From: Pandoraea capi | Lineage (GTDB): Bacteria > Pseudomonadota > Gammaproteobacteria > Burkholderiales > Burkholderiaceae | Reading direction: 5' to 3' | Length of the DNA stretch: 64,000 nucleotides | NCBI RefSeq assembly: GCF_902459735.1 | Contig: NZ_CABPRV010000001.1 | Span: forward strand, 62,001 to 126,000 | In this document: one piece after another, positions 17,465 to 26,276 of the stretch | How the letters are laid out: each line of letters starts with the position of its first letter | Position numbering within the stretch: position 1 is the first letter of the stretch | Position numbers and translations under genes: made by a program | The notes under the pieces: model-generated | Told to the model about the DNA's origin: nothing | The model's input: only the letters and a program-made list of their open reading frames with translations | Databases searched by the model: none

Positions 17465-17879
17465 GCGTGGATTCTCCGTGTCTGGAATCTTCGATCAGGC
17501 GGGTCAACGACGAAAACGGCTTTGCACCACTGGCCGATGCCCGCGAGCTTATCGTGACGAGTGGAGACCCGACGGAAATGTTTGATGCGGTTGAAATATG
17601 GCGCGCCCCATCGTGCAGCCGTAATCATGATGGTATCCGCAGCGTCGGGAAATATGGCGAGTTTCTGCGCACTGCGCTGGCTTAGGAAGGCAAGTCGTTA
17701 TCCCGGTATGGTTTGTGACAGGCTTCGGGCGGGTGATTGTTGCCTCCGGGGCAACATGGTGCGCCCCACGCCGGATCTTCCGTCATTCAGTGTCGACATC
17801 TAAGATGAAGAGGCTGTTTCATGCCTTTGCGCCCTGACCGAACCGCGTCGGGACGCGTCAACCCATCGAGGTCGCCACC
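17465..17879. other. Intergenic region, 415 bp
   Basis: No convincing gene. One rightward frame (to 17685) stays open because it continues as a shadow of the hydrolase gene; it has no start or ribosome site of its own. A leftward TGTCACA-N16-CGAC element (17720-17694) is listed separately. GC is lower than in the neighbouring cob genes. Confidence 0.5.
17694..17720 (-). promoter_or_regulatory. Weak ECF41-like promoter candidate
   Basis: Leftward TGTCACA (17720-17714), 16 bases, then CGAC (17697-17694): one mismatch to the CGTC -10 of ECF41 promoters. It faces the alpha/beta hydrolase pair, whose first codon is about 230 bases downstream. May be chance. Confidence 0.25.
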
Positions 17880-18359
17880 ATGAGTCAACGTCTGAACGCC
17901 TTCGCCCAGTCGCCCGAGCTTTTCAAGAAATTCGTCGAGTTCGGCATGTTGCTGAAGTCGAGCACCATCGAATCCTCCATCCTGAGCCTGATCGAGATTC
18001 GCGCATCGCAGATCAATGGCTGCGGCTTCTGCCTCGACATGCACGTGAAGGAGGCGAAGATTCGCGGTGAGCGCGAGCTTCGCCTGCATCACGTGGCGAT
18101 CTGGCGCGAGTCTCCCCTCTTTTCCCCGCGCGAGCGCGCCTGCCTGGCATGGACCGAAGCCCTGACGACGCTGGCCCCGCACGGGGTGTCCGACGACGTC
18201 TACGAGCAAGTGCGTGCGCACCTGTCCGAGAAAGAAATTTCGGATCTCAGCTTCGCTGTCATGGCCATTAACGGCTGGAATCGGTTGAACGTCGGCTTCC
18301 GCACTGTGCCCGGCTCGGCCGACAAGGCATACGGCCTCGACAAGGCGAATCTCGGTTGA
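17880..18359 (+). CDS. Carboxymuconolactone decarboxylase (AhpD-like) family protein
   Basis: A 159-residue alpha-helical CMD-family protein with the redox CxxC in NGCGFCLDMHVKEA and the trailing His, the AhpD-like peroxidase/thiol-relay signature. Genes of this family are among the typical partners of ECF41 sigma factors, and one lies 1.3 kb to the right (19629-20510). GAGG sits about 12 bases before ATG 17880. It converges on the LysR gene. Substrate unknown. Confidence 0.88.
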   Translation: MSQRLNAFAQSPELFKKFVEFGMLLKSSTIESSILSLIEIRASQINGCGFCLDMHVKEAKIRGERELRLHHVAIWRESPLFSPRERACLAWTEALTTLAPHGVSDDVYEQVRAHLSEKEISDLSFAVMAINGWNRLNVGFRTVPGSADKAYGLDKANLG

Positions 18360-18432
18360 ACACGCGTCACGGCGACCGGCGACGACACTGGCTATCGGCG
18401 GTTGTCGCCCGCACGACGCGCCAGCTCGCGAC

Positions 18433-19482
18433 TTACGCCTGCTTCAGCAGCACCCCGTCGAAGACTTGCAGGTCCAGCGAACGGATGCGCTCGGTCATGT
18501 AGTCGATGAACACGCGCATCCGGGCCGGCAGGTGCTGACGGCTCAGGAAACACAAGTAGTGCCCATAGTCGTCGGGCGCGTGTTGCGCAAGGCATGCCAC
18601 CAATGTCCCGGCACGCAGATGGTGGCTCACCTGATAGGCCGCCATCTGCGCAACCCCCTGACCGTCCAGCACCGATTGCAGGACCAGATCGGCATCGTTG
18701 AACGTCAGCATGGCGTTCGGCGCGACCTTGAGCGGACGGCCGTCCTTCCTGAACTCCCATTCGCATAATCGACCGGACGCCAGCCGGTAATTCACGCAAC
18801 TGTGATCGGCAAGCGTCTCAAGACTCGTCGGCAATCCATGTCTGGCGACGTATTCGGGCGACGCGCACAACACCATCTGCATGGGAATCACCTGCTTCGC
18901 GATGACCTGACTGTCTTCCATGCGGCCGTTGCGAAACGCGATATCGACGCCGTCGGCGGCCAGGTCGACAGGTGCGTCGTCAAGCAACAATTCAATAGCG
19001 ATATCCGGATGCGCACGACGGAATCCGGCGAGGAGTGGAGCTACGACCTGCCGGCCGAAGCTCACCGTCGACGACACGCGCAATCGCCCGGACGGTGGGC
19101 CTTCGCGTAGCTCCCGCATGTCGTCGAGCGCCTGCACGATGCGCGTCACGCCGGGATGACATTCATCGTAGAAACGTTGTCCTTCGGGCGTGAGCGAGGT
19201 GCTGCGCGTGGTGCGCACAAATAGCCGGACGCCCAACTGCGCCTCCAGCTTTTGTACGCTGCGACTGACCGCCGAGCGGCCGATGCCCAGCCGGTCAGCG
19301 GCCTTCACGAAGTTGCCTTCCGCCGCGACGGCGAGAAACGCCACGACACCGGCATAACTCGTAGCGAAGCTGTCCGCCAGCGAGTCCGCGCGATGGGCAC
19401 GATGGGTGGCTGCCCGGTCGGGCAGCGTGCTCCGCGCCGTGACGGGGGATTTGACCGGCAGCATTGAGAGGGATGTCGACAT
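18433..19482 (-). CDS. LysR-family transcriptional regulator
   Basis: A 349-residue LTTR. The winged HTH (GVVAFLAVAAEGNFVKAADRL, IGRSAVSRSVQKLE) starts near residue 45 after an unusually long, Ser/Arg/Ala-rich N-terminal tail; the effector domain follows (GRLRVSSTVSFGRQVVAP). ATG 19482 is preferred because the longer frame to 19551 would run through a promoter-like element (19545-19519). Target unknown; the convergent CMD-family gene is one candidate. The nearby ECF41 promoter motif suggests that the sigma factor drives this regulator. Confidence 0.9.
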   Translation of the reverse strand: MSTSLSMLPVKSPVTARSTLPDRAATHRAHRADSLADSFATSYAGVVAFLAVAAEGNFVKAADRLGIGRSAVSRSVQKLEAQLGVRLFVRTTRSTSLTPEGQRFYDECHPGVTRIVQALDDMRELREGPPSGRLRVSSTVSFGRQVVAPLLAGFRRAHPDIAIELLLDDAPVDLAADGVDIAFRNGRMEDSQVIAKQVIPMQMVLCASPEYVARHGLPTSLETLADHSCVNYRLASGRLCEWEFRKDGRPLKVAPNAMLTFNDADLVLQSVLDGQGVAQMAAYQVSHHLRAGTLVACLAQHAPDDYGHYLCFLSRQHLPARMRVFIDYMTERIRSLDLQVFDGVLLKQA

Positions 19483-19518
19483 GATGGCGAACCCGCGGTT
19501 TGTTGACCATACCGCTAA

Positions 19519-19545
19519 GACGAGCCACCGGATCGATTTGTGACA
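19519..19545 (-). promoter_or_regulatory. ECF41-type promoter upstream of LysR gene
   Basis: Leftward TGTCACA (19545-19539), exactly 16 bases, CGTC (19522-19519). This matches the TGTCACA-N16-CGTC target motif known for ECF41 sigma factors. The predicted start point is about 30 bases before ATG 19482. The ECF41 sigma gene ends only 84 bp upstream on the same strand. Confidence 0.6.
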
Positions 19546-19628
19546 TCGCATGAAAAAAATCTTGCGAGGCCTTACCTCGTGTCAGGCGCGTCGCATGACA
19601 TGAATCGAGCAGACGGGACGCTTGCCGC

Positions 19629-20510
19629 TCAGCGCCGTGCCAGCGCCGCCGCGATCCCTGCCAGCTTGTCCGGGTTGCGTTGCGCGAGAATGCGCGTCAG
19701 GCGTTCGCCGTCGGTCTCATAAGCGAGCACCGACTCCAGTTGCCCCTCGATGAAGCGTAGCAGCGCCCATTCGCCGTTGACGAGTGCCACTTCGACCCGC
19801 AGCGCGTCGCCATAACGACGCGTGCCCGCGAAGAAGAGCTGTGCGAGCCGCTTCCCGCCGACCAGGCTGCTGAAAGCCGAGACCTTGCCGCCACCGTCGC
19901 CGATGAGTTCTGCGTTGTCGCTCAGCAGCGCGTGCAGCGCATGGAAGTCGCTGCGCTGCATCGCGTCGGCGAAGGCTGTCAGCAAACGATGCAGCGTGGC
20001 GCGCGGCACGGACTCGCGTGGCTTGCCGTCGCGCAACGTCTCTCGCGCGCGTCGTACGAGCTGGCGGACGGCGGCGGGCGTCTTCTCCAGCGTTTGCGCG
20101 ATGTCGTCATACTCGGCGTCGAACACATCGCGCATCAGGAAGGCAGCGCGAGCGTCCGGCGAGAGACGTTCCAGCGTGTAGAGAAAGGCGACGGAAACAT
20201 CTTCGGCGAACTCGTGCACCTGCTCCGGCGTCGGTGGCGCTTCGGCCATCAGCACCGGCTCGGGCAGCCAGACGCCGGTGTAGTGCTCGCGCTCGGTCTT
20301 GGCCGCGCGCAGGCGGTCGATGGAAAGGCGTGTCGTGATCGTGACCAGCCACGCTTCGGCGTTCTCCACCGCATGCACGTCGGTGTTGTGCCAGCGCAGC
20401 CACGCATCCTGCACGACGTCCTCGGCTTCCGCGACGGCGCCCAGCATGCGATACGCAATCGCTTGCAGGCGCGCACGGTGACGCTCGAAGGTGAGTGCGG
20501 AGTCGGTCAT
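19629..20510 (-). CDS. ECF41-group sigma factor with fused SnoaL-like domain
   Basis: A 293-residue sigma factor: region 2 (RLQAIAYRMLGAVAEAEDVVQDAWLRW) near residues 14-40, region 4 (ERLSPDARAAFLMRDVFDAEYDDIAQTL) near 114-141, then a C-terminal NTF2/SnoaL-like domain. The ECF41 hallmarks WLPEP (81-85, linker) and DGGGK (205-209) are both present. In this group the fused domain regulates the sigma factor and replaces a separate anti-sigma factor. I chose ATG 20510 (MTDSALTF); the frame is open to 20561. Likely targets are its own neighbourhood. Confidence 0.93.
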   Translation of the reverse strand: MTDSALTFERHRARLQAIAYRMLGAVAEAEDVVQDAWLRWHNTDVHAVENAEAWLVTITTRLSIDRLRAAKTEREHYTGVWLPEPVLMAEAPPTPEQVHEFAEDVSVAFLYTLERLSPDARAAFLMRDVFDAEYDDIAQTLEKTPAAVRQLVRRARETLRDGKPRESVPRATLHRLLTAFADAMQRSDFHALHALLSDNAELIGDGGGKVSAFSSLVGGKRLAQLFFAGTRRYGDALRVEVALVNGEWALLRFIEGQLESVLAYETDGERLTRILAQRNPDKLAGIAAALARR

Positions 20511-20609
20511 GTCGTGGCGAAGGCCAGAGGGCGCACACAGGCTTGCGCGAAAGGAAACCAATTTTGCCGCAGCTTGAACAGCGCGGCAAGGGAGGTGGGA
20601 ACACCGCCC

Positions 20610-21398
20610 TTACGTCCGACGTGAGCTGAAGTACTCGCTCGGCGGCACGCCGAGAATCTTGCGAAACATGGTGGAAAACGCACTCGGGCTGTCGTAGCCG
20701 TGTTCGAGCGCCAGCGTCAGGATCGATGCGCCGGCGGCCAGCCGTGGCAAGCTCAGCAAGACACGCGCGTGTCGGCACCACGTCGCGTGCGTCATCCCCG
20801 TTTCGCGCTTCAGTACACGGGCAAGCGTGCGCTCGTTCATATGCGCGCGCCTGGCCCAGTCCGCAAGCACTGCCGGCTGCGAGGGGTCCTGGAGGAGTTC
20901 GATGCACAACGCCGCCACGGCCCGATGACGCGGCAAGGGGACATGTAGCGACAGCGGCGGTGCACGTTCGATCTCGTCGAGAATCAACCCGAGCACGCGA
21001 CCGTCGCGCGTGCTGTCATCCGGGCTGGCGTTGCCTTGAGCCAATTCACAGGCCTCGAGAATCAACTCGCGCAGTAGCGGGCGCACGGTGATCACAGAGC
21101 ATGTCGCAGGAAGCGAGTGACGGACGTCGGGATCGACGAACACAGTGCGCATTTCCACGTCGTCGGCCATCTCGATCGAATGCGACGTCGCACCGGGCAC
21201 CCAGACCGCACGACCGGTGGGCACGACCCAGTTCCCCGCGGTCGTGCGCACGATCATCACGCCGGCGATCGCGTGGATCAGTTGCCCGTGTCGATGGGAA
21301 TGTTCGGGGTAAACCGTGCGCGAGGGTGGATTGGTCGCCACGATGGCAACCGGGAAACTGGCGTCGCCAGCATGCAACGCATCGATGAAGCTGTCCAT
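20610..21398 (-). CDS. AraC-family regulator (cupin plus HTH)
   Basis: A 262-residue regulator. The N-terminal cupin sensor (YPEHSHRHGQLIHAIAGVMIV, WVVPTGRAVWVPG) is followed by a C-terminal double HTH ending in GYDSPSAFSTMFRKILGVPPSEYF. ATG 21398 gives the standard start. It is divergent from the NodT-EmrA-EmrB operon across a 93-bp gap, so it is the probable regulator of that pump. A similar regulator lies at 29328. Confidence 0.92.
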   Translation of the reverse strand: MDSFIDALHAGDASFPVAIVATNPPSRTVYPEHSHRHGQLIHAIAGVMIVRTTAGNWVVPTGRAVWVPGATSHSIEMADDVEMRTVFVDPDVRHSLPATCSVITVRPLLRELILEACELAQGNASPDDSTRDGRVLGLILDEIERAPPLSLHVPLPRHRAVAALCIELLQDPSQPAVLADWARRAHMNERTLARVLKRETGMTHATWCRHARVLLSLPRLAAGASILTLALEHGYDSPSAFSTMFRKILGVPPSEYFSSRRT

Positions 21399-21491
21399 TT
21401 TACGACGATGGTTGTGCACTCTGCGCACGAGGAATTCGACGCCGACACCATACCATCGGAACTCCCGCCTTGTCCGATCACTCGCTTCGTC

Positions 21492-23171
21492 ATGCATGCC
21501 GATTTGTCTGCTTCGTCTGCTTCGTCTGCTTCGTCTGCTTCGTCCGCATCGGCCGTCCTGGCCTCCCGGAATTTCCCGCCATCGCACCGTACGCCTTACC
21601 GATCCCTTTCGCTTTGCCGTATTCCTGTTTGGCTTGCCTGCGTGACCTCCTCGCTCTGGCTAGGCGCATGCAGCGTCGGTCCGGTGTACGAAACACCGCA
21701 AACGCCGGCGACGATGCAAGGCCAATTCGACGCCGCCTCCTCCGCCCCTGTGACAGCCAATGCCCCCGCCGACGAATGGTGGCGCCTGTATGGCGACACC
21801 GCGCTTGACTCGCTGGTTACCGATGCACTCCGGGAGAATCGCGACCTTGCCGTGGCGGCAGCGCACATGCGACGCGCGCGTGCCGTGCTCGGCGAACAGC
21901 AGACGCAGCGCTTGCCCGAGACCTCGGCATCGTTCGGTCCGCGCTACGGCAAAGCCGAAGCCGATCAGACCGTGTCGGCCAGTCGGAATACGAACAGCCC
22001 GGCGGCGCGCTCGGCCTGGGCGCCATCGTTCTCGCTGTCGTGGGAAGTCGATCTCTGGGGGCGTGTCGAGCACGCGATCGATGCAGCGGGCGCCGATGCC
22101 GAGGCCGCCGCCGCCGAAAGCGATGCCATGCGGGTGAGCGTGGCTGCGCAAACGGTGAGCGCGTATTTGCAGGCCTGCGGGCTGGCCGATCAGGCGAGCG
22201 TTACGCATCGCACACTCGAGATCGCCGTGCGTATCGCCAATCTGACACGTCGACAGCGCGCTGACGGACGGGTCTCCGACCTTGAAGTCACACGAGCACA
22301 GGCGTTCGTGGACGACACGGCGGCGAATCTGCCGGTCATCGAAGGGAATCGGCGCGCCGCATTATTCGAGTTATCCGTGCTGACGGGGCGCGCGCCGACC
22401 GATCTGCCGTCGTCGGCGGCGCAATGCCAGCGCGTGCCGACGCTCGCAACGCCATTCCCTGTCGGCGACGGAGCGAGCCTGTTGCAGCGCAGGCCCGATC
22501 TGCGAGCCTACGAACGACGTCTGGCGGCAGCCACCGCACGCGTCGGCGTTGCAAGCGCTGATCTTTATCCGCGCATCACGCTCGGCGCCTCCGTCGATTG
22601 GCTATCGAGCACGGGCAGCCTCGCGTCGCTCGGGGACAGCCACGCCGTTACCTGGAGCGTCGGCCCGCTGATCCAGTGGCAGTTTCCCAACCTCAGCGCC
22701 AGCCGTGCCCGCCTGCGCGCCGTTCATGCTGACGAAGACGCGGCGTTGGCGGCATTCGAGGGCCGTGTGCTCGTCGCACTAAAGGAGACGGAACAGGCGC
22801 TCGCGCACTATGGTGCCGACTGGTCGCAAGCGCGGTCGCTGGCAGCCTCGCGCGAGGGTAACGCGCGCGCACTCGAATTGGCCGCGCGCCTGTACAAGGC
22901 AGGCGCGATCGACTTTCTCGGTTTGCTCGATGCACAGCGCTCGCTTGCGCATGCCGACGCCGCCCTGGCCCGCAGTACGACGCAGGTCGGTCTGGATCAG
23001 GTCACCGTCTTCAAGGCGTTGGGCGGCGGTTGGCAATCGCTGCACACGACGTCGTCCGGTGACGTTGCAGCGAAGGCTGGCGAGATTGCGTCGAGCATCG
23101 CGGCGGCCTCTGCTCCTGCAACATCGCCCCGTACCCCGCTATCTCCCCAAGCGCCCGGGTCCGTGCGCTGA
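21492..23171 (+). CDS. NodT-family outer-membrane efflux lipoprotein
   Basis: A 559-residue TolC-like channel. The lipobox WLGAC (lipid-attached Cys) follows a hydrophobic segment; SVGPVYETP and EWWRLYGD mark the start of the mature protein, and two long coiled-coil repeats of the outer membrane efflux fold follow (AWAPSFSLSWEVDLWGRVEHA, LLQRRPDLRAYERRLAAATARVG). The stretch before the signal sequence is odd: a tandem 9-bp repeat encodes Ser-Ala-Ser repeats. The true start may therefore be downstream of ATG 21492. It exports drugs together with the EmrA/EmrB genes that follow. Confidence 0.9.
   Translation: MHADLSASSASSASSASSASAVLASRNFPPSHRTPYRSLSLCRIPVWLACVTSSLWLGACSVGPVYETPQTPATMQGQFDAASSAPVTANAPADEWWRLYGDTALDSLVTDALRENRDLAVAAAHMRRARAVLGEQQTQRLPETSASFGPRYGKAEADQTVSASRNTNSPAARSAWAPSFSLSWEVDLWGRVEHAIDAAGADAEAAAAESDAMRVSVAAQTVSAYLQACGLADQASVTHRTLEIAVRIANLTRRQRADGRVSDLEVTRAQAFVDDTAANLPVIEGNRRAALFELSVLTGRAPTDLPSSAAQCQRVPTLATPFPVGDGASLLQRRPDLRAYERRLAAATARVGVASADLYPRITLGASVDWLSSTGSLASLGDSHAVTWSVGPLIQWQFPNLSASRARLRAVHADEDAALAAFEGRVLVALKETEQALAHYGADWSQARSLAASREGNARALELAARLYKAGAIDFLGLLDAQRSLAHADAALARSTTQVGLDQVTVFKALGGGWQSLHTTSSGDVAAKAGEIASSIAAASAPATSPRTPLSPQAPGSVR
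21507..21545 (+). repeat. Tandem 9-bp repeat TCTGCTTCG
   Basis: Four exact copies of TCTGCTTCG plus one diverged copy lie at the start of the efflux lipoprotein gene, encoding a Ser-Ala-Ser-rich tract. Copy-number change would keep the reading frame. Confidence 0.85.
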
Positions 23172-23255
23172 CCCAGGACCGTTGCCCGCTGATGCCGCCT
23201 CACGCGGTATCGCACCCCCTGTTCCCATTGGTTCGTTTGTTATCGAGAGATTGTC

Positions 23256-24377
23256 ATGAGTACAGTTACCTTGCCCGGCACGCCGTTGCGTGCAAGTCGC
23301 AAGACATGGATGGTCGTGGCAGGTGCCGCGCTTGCCGTCATCGCTATGGTATCCGTCGGTCGCTGGTGGCTGGTTGGGCGCTTTATCGAAGGCACCGACG
23401 ACGCTTACGTGCGCGCCGACGTCACCAGCATCGGCCCGCGCGTGGCGGGCTACATCAGCGCGGTGGACGTGCAAGACAACCAGCATGTGCACAAGGGCGA
23501 CGTATTGGTCCGTCTGGACGACCGCGAAGTGCAGGCACGTCTGGTGCAGGCGAAGGCAGCCGTACGCTCCGCGACGGCCGACGTGCAGGCACAGACAGAT
23601 GCAGCGGCAACGCTCGACGCGGAAGTTGCGCGTCAGGCGAGCGTCATCGCTCAGGCGCGAGCGGACGTGGAGGGCGCCGATGCGCAAACCGGCCGTCGGG
23701 TCGCCGATGCCAATCGCTATCGCTCGTTGCTCGCCGACGGCGCGGCCAGCGAGCAGCGCACCGAGCAGGCCGATGCGCAGGCGCGTCAGGCGCGTGCCGC
23801 GCTCGCCCACGCGCAAGCCGCCAGTCAGGTGCAGGTTGAGCAGTTGAAGGTGCTGCACCGTCAACGCGTCGAGCGCCATGCCGCCATCGAACAGGCACAA
23901 GCGCTTCTGGCTGCCGCCCGGGCAGCGCAAACGCAGGTCGAGCTGACACTGGCGCACACCGTGGTGCGAGCGTCGGCCGACGGTGTCGTCGGGCAGCGAC
24001 GCGCACGCGTGGGCGAGTATGTCGACGCCGGAACGCCGTTGCTGGCGCTCGTGCCGCTTGACGACGTCTACGTCGTGGCCAACTTCAAGGAAACACAGGT
24101 TCGTCATATGCGTCCGGGGCAGACCGTCGAGATCGACGTCGACGCCTATCCCGATCATGTGCTGCACGGCACGGTGGCGAGCTTCTCGCCGGGATCGGGA
24201 GCGCAGTTCGCGCTGTTGCCCCCCGACAATGCGACGGGCAACTTCACCAAGATCGTGCAGCGTATCCCGGTGCGAATTCGCCTGGATCACGGTGCCGCAC
24301 ACTCGCCGGCGCTGCGCCCTGGCATGTCGGTCGTCGCGCGGGTCGACACGCGCAGCACGCCGGGAGATGTGCAATGA
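23256..24377 (+). CDS. EmrA/HlyD-type membrane fusion protein
   Basis: A 373-residue periplasmic adaptor. One N-terminal membrane anchor (WMVVAGAALAVIAMVSVG) is followed by a biotinyl-lipoyl half-motif (TDDAYVRADVTSIGPRVAGYI), a long coiled-coil hairpin rich in Ala/Gln, and the returning barrel (TVVRASADGVVGQRRARVGEYVDAGTPL). It links the inner-membrane MFS pump to the NodT-type channel. Its end overlaps the MFS gene by four bases (ATGA). Confidence 0.93.
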   Translation: MSTVTLPGTPLRASRKTWMVVAGAALAVIAMVSVGRWWLVGRFIEGTDDAYVRADVTSIGPRVAGYISAVDVQDNQHVHKGDVLVRLDDREVQARLVQAKAAVRSATADVQAQTDAAATLDAEVARQASVIAQARADVEGADAQTGRRVADANRYRSLLADGAASEQRTEQADAQARQARAALAHAQAASQVQVEQLKVLHRQRVERHAAIEQAQALLAAARAAQTQVELTLAHTVVRASADGVVGQRRARVGEYVDAGTPLLALVPLDDVYVVANFKETQVRHMRPGQTVEIDVDAYPDHVLHGTVASFSPGSGAQFALLPPDNATGNFTKIVQRIPVRIRLDHGAAHSPALRPGMSVVARVDTRSTPGDVQ

Positions 24378-25960
24378 GCGCGGCTGCCGAGCGTAGCGCG
24401 TCGCATGAGGCGGAGCCGGCAGCCGCGCCGCCTCCAGCCGCCGACACCGTATCGTTGCGTGCGTGGGTGGCCGTGCTCGGCGGGGTGTTCGGATGTTTCA
24501 TGGCGGGGATGAACGTGCACGTCACGAACGCGTCGCTGCCGGACATCCGGGGCTCGCTCGGCGCCAGCTTCGAAGAGGGGTCGTGGATCACCACGGCGTA
24601 TCTGGTGGCCGAGATCATCGTGATCCCCCTGACAGGCTGGCTGGTGAAGGTGTTCTCGGCACGGCGTGTGTTGCTGGTCGGCACCACGGGGTTTCTCGTG
24701 TTCTCGCTGGCGTGTTCGCTGGCGCCGGATATCTCGACGATGATCGTCGCACGGGCGTTACAGGGCGCTTTCGGCGGCGTGTTGATTCCCCTGTCGTTCC
24801 AGTTGATCGTGTCCGAGTTGCCGCCGTCCAGACACCCGCTGGGCATGGCATTGTTCGCGGTGGCCAACAATGTCGCACAGGCGGCGGGGCCGTCCCTTGG
24901 CGGATGGCTCACCGAGATGTACTCATGGCGTTGGATCTTCTATTTGCAGATTCCGCCCGGCATTGCATTGCTGGCGGCGATCGGCTGGTCGATCAAGGCG
25001 ACGCCGGTGCATCTGGATCAGTTGAGAAAAGCCGACTGGTTCGGCATCGGCGCGATGGCAATCGGGCTGAGCGCGCTGCAGATCGTGCTTGAGGAAGGCG
25101 GCCGCAAGGACTGGTTCTCGTCCACGGAAATCGTGCAGCTTTCGGTCGTTGCGGTGCTTGGACTGATGGCGTTTCTCTGGACGCAGTGGCATCGCGCGCA
25201 ACCGTTCATCAACCTGCGGCTGCTGGCGCGATACAACTTCGGTGTAGCGAGTCTGATGCAGTTTCTGTTCGGCGCGGTAGTGTTCGGCGTCGTGTTTCTC
25301 GTACCGAACTACTTCGCCGAGTTGCAGGGATTCAGCGCACGCGATATCGGCATGACGATGATTCCCTACGGGGCGGTGCAGTTCGTCATGTCGTTTCTCA
25401 CGCCGCCGCTCATGCGCCGTATCGGACCGCGCCTGACGATCATTGCCGGCTTCGCACTGGTCGCTGCGGGCTGTCTGATGAATGTGCATCTGAACATCGA
25501 CGCGGGAGTCAACGTCATCGAACCCTCGCTGGTGGTGCGTGGCATCGGTCAGTCGCTGGTCGTCGTGGCGTTGTCGGTGATGGCGATCGCAGGGGTGGAA
25601 AAGGCGCAGGTGGGCTCGGCATCGGGCCTCTTCACGATGGTGCGCAACGTGGGCGGCGCCATCGGCATTGCGGTGGCCAGCCAGATCGTCGTCGAGCGGC
25701 AGAAGTTGCACGCTATGCGCATCGGCGAGTCCGTCACGCCCTATACCGAGGCCCTGCACGAACGGATCTACGCGATGCAACACTGGCTGGGACACATGGG
25801 AATATCGGCACACGACGCGCGCGACGCGGCGCTCAGACTTATCGAGCAACGTGTGATGCGAGAGGCGCTGTTCATGGCGTACAGCGACACGTTCCTGCTT
25901 GCCGGCATCGCCATGCTCGCCTGTACGGTGGCGGCATTCGCGTTGCGGGGCAAATCATGA
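24374..25960 (+). CDS. EmrB/QacA-type MFS drug transporter (DHA2, 14 TM)
   Basis: A 528-residue 14-helix major facilitator, the usual DHA2 size. Visible marks are NVHVTNASLPDI (TM1), GSWITTAYLVAEIIVIPLTGWL (motif A region), RALQGAFGGVLIPL, and the motif C-like GPSLGGWLTEMYSWRWIF. It forms a proton-driven tripartite pump with the preceding adaptor and outer-membrane lipoprotein, probably controlled by the divergent AraC regulator. Substrates unknown. Confidence 0.94.
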   Translation: MSAAAERSASHEAEPAAAPPPAADTVSLRAWVAVLGGVFGCFMAGMNVHVTNASLPDIRGSLGASFEEGSWITTAYLVAEIIVIPLTGWLVKVFSARRVLLVGTTGFLVFSLACSLAPDISTMIVARALQGAFGGVLIPLSFQLIVSELPPSRHPLGMALFAVANNVAQAAGPSLGGWLTEMYSWRWIFYLQIPPGIALLAAIGWSIKATPVHLDQLRKADWFGIGAMAIGLSALQIVLEEGGRKDWFSSTEIVQLSVVAVLGLMAFLWTQWHRAQPFINLRLLARYNFGVASLMQFLFGAVVFGVVFLVPNYFAELQGFSARDIGMTMIPYGAVQFVMSFLTPPLMRRIGPRLTIIAGFALVAAGCLMNVHLNIDAGVNVIEPSLVVRGIGQSLVVVALSVMAIAGVEKAQVGSASGLFTMVRNVGGAIGIAVASQIVVERQKLHAMRIGESVTPYTEALHERIYAMQHWLGHMGISAHDARDAALRLIEQRVMREALFMAYSDTFLLAGIAMLACTVAAFALRGKS

Positions 25961-26005
25961 GAAGGTGCTGAACGCACGCGCTATGGCACGGCGCGTTGGC
26001 GTGGT

Positions 26006-26082
26006 TGGCCTGCCCAGAGGGATTCGAACCCCCGACCGTCGGCTTAGAAGGCCGATGCTCTATCCAACTGAGCTATGGGCAG
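26006..26082 (-). tRNA. tRNA-Arg (anticodon UCU)
   Basis: A 77-nt cloverleaf on the minus strand. The acceptor stem CTGCCCA/TGGGCAG is followed by discriminator G and an encoded CCA (26008-26006). The D arm contains AGTTGGATA, the anticodon arm is TCGGC-CTTCTAA-GCCGA with anticodon TCT, and the T arm is GGGGG-TTCGAAT-CCCTC. It lies between the efflux operon and rocD, with no integrase or direct repeat nearby. Confidence 0.97.
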
Positions 26083-26225
26083 TGCGCTTGCGACATGCTG
26101 GCGGCGATCTGATACCGCTGCCGGAGAAGCCCGGACGCGACGCGATACGTCACATCCGGGTAATCGGCGATTATAGCGCACGTGCATGCCAAATTCATGC
26201 GCGGCCCTTCGGGAGTTCTCCCCCT

Positions 26226-26254
26226 TTGCGTGCCAGCGCGTTCGCATCTAGACT
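26226..26254 (+). promoter_or_regulatory. Sigma-70 promoter candidate for rocD
   Basis: TTGCGT (26226-26231), 17 bases, TAGACT (26249-26254), about 22 bases before ATG 26277. A GGAGG ribosome site follows at about 26263-26267. Confidence 0.45.
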
Positions 26255-26276
26255 TCAGACGTGGAGGAACGCGCTC

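Noticed and set aside
17392-17685. A 97-codon + frame between the hydrolase and CMD genes
   Set aside because: Begins as a shadow of the alpha/beta hydrolase and has no ribosome site or recognisable family.
21507-21545. CRISPR-like array
   Set aside because: Units are 9 bp, contiguous and without spacers; a plain tandem repeat.
26006-26082. tRNA-Arg as an integration site of a mobile element
   Set aside because: No integrase, no duplicated tRNA 3' end and ordinary genes on both sides.
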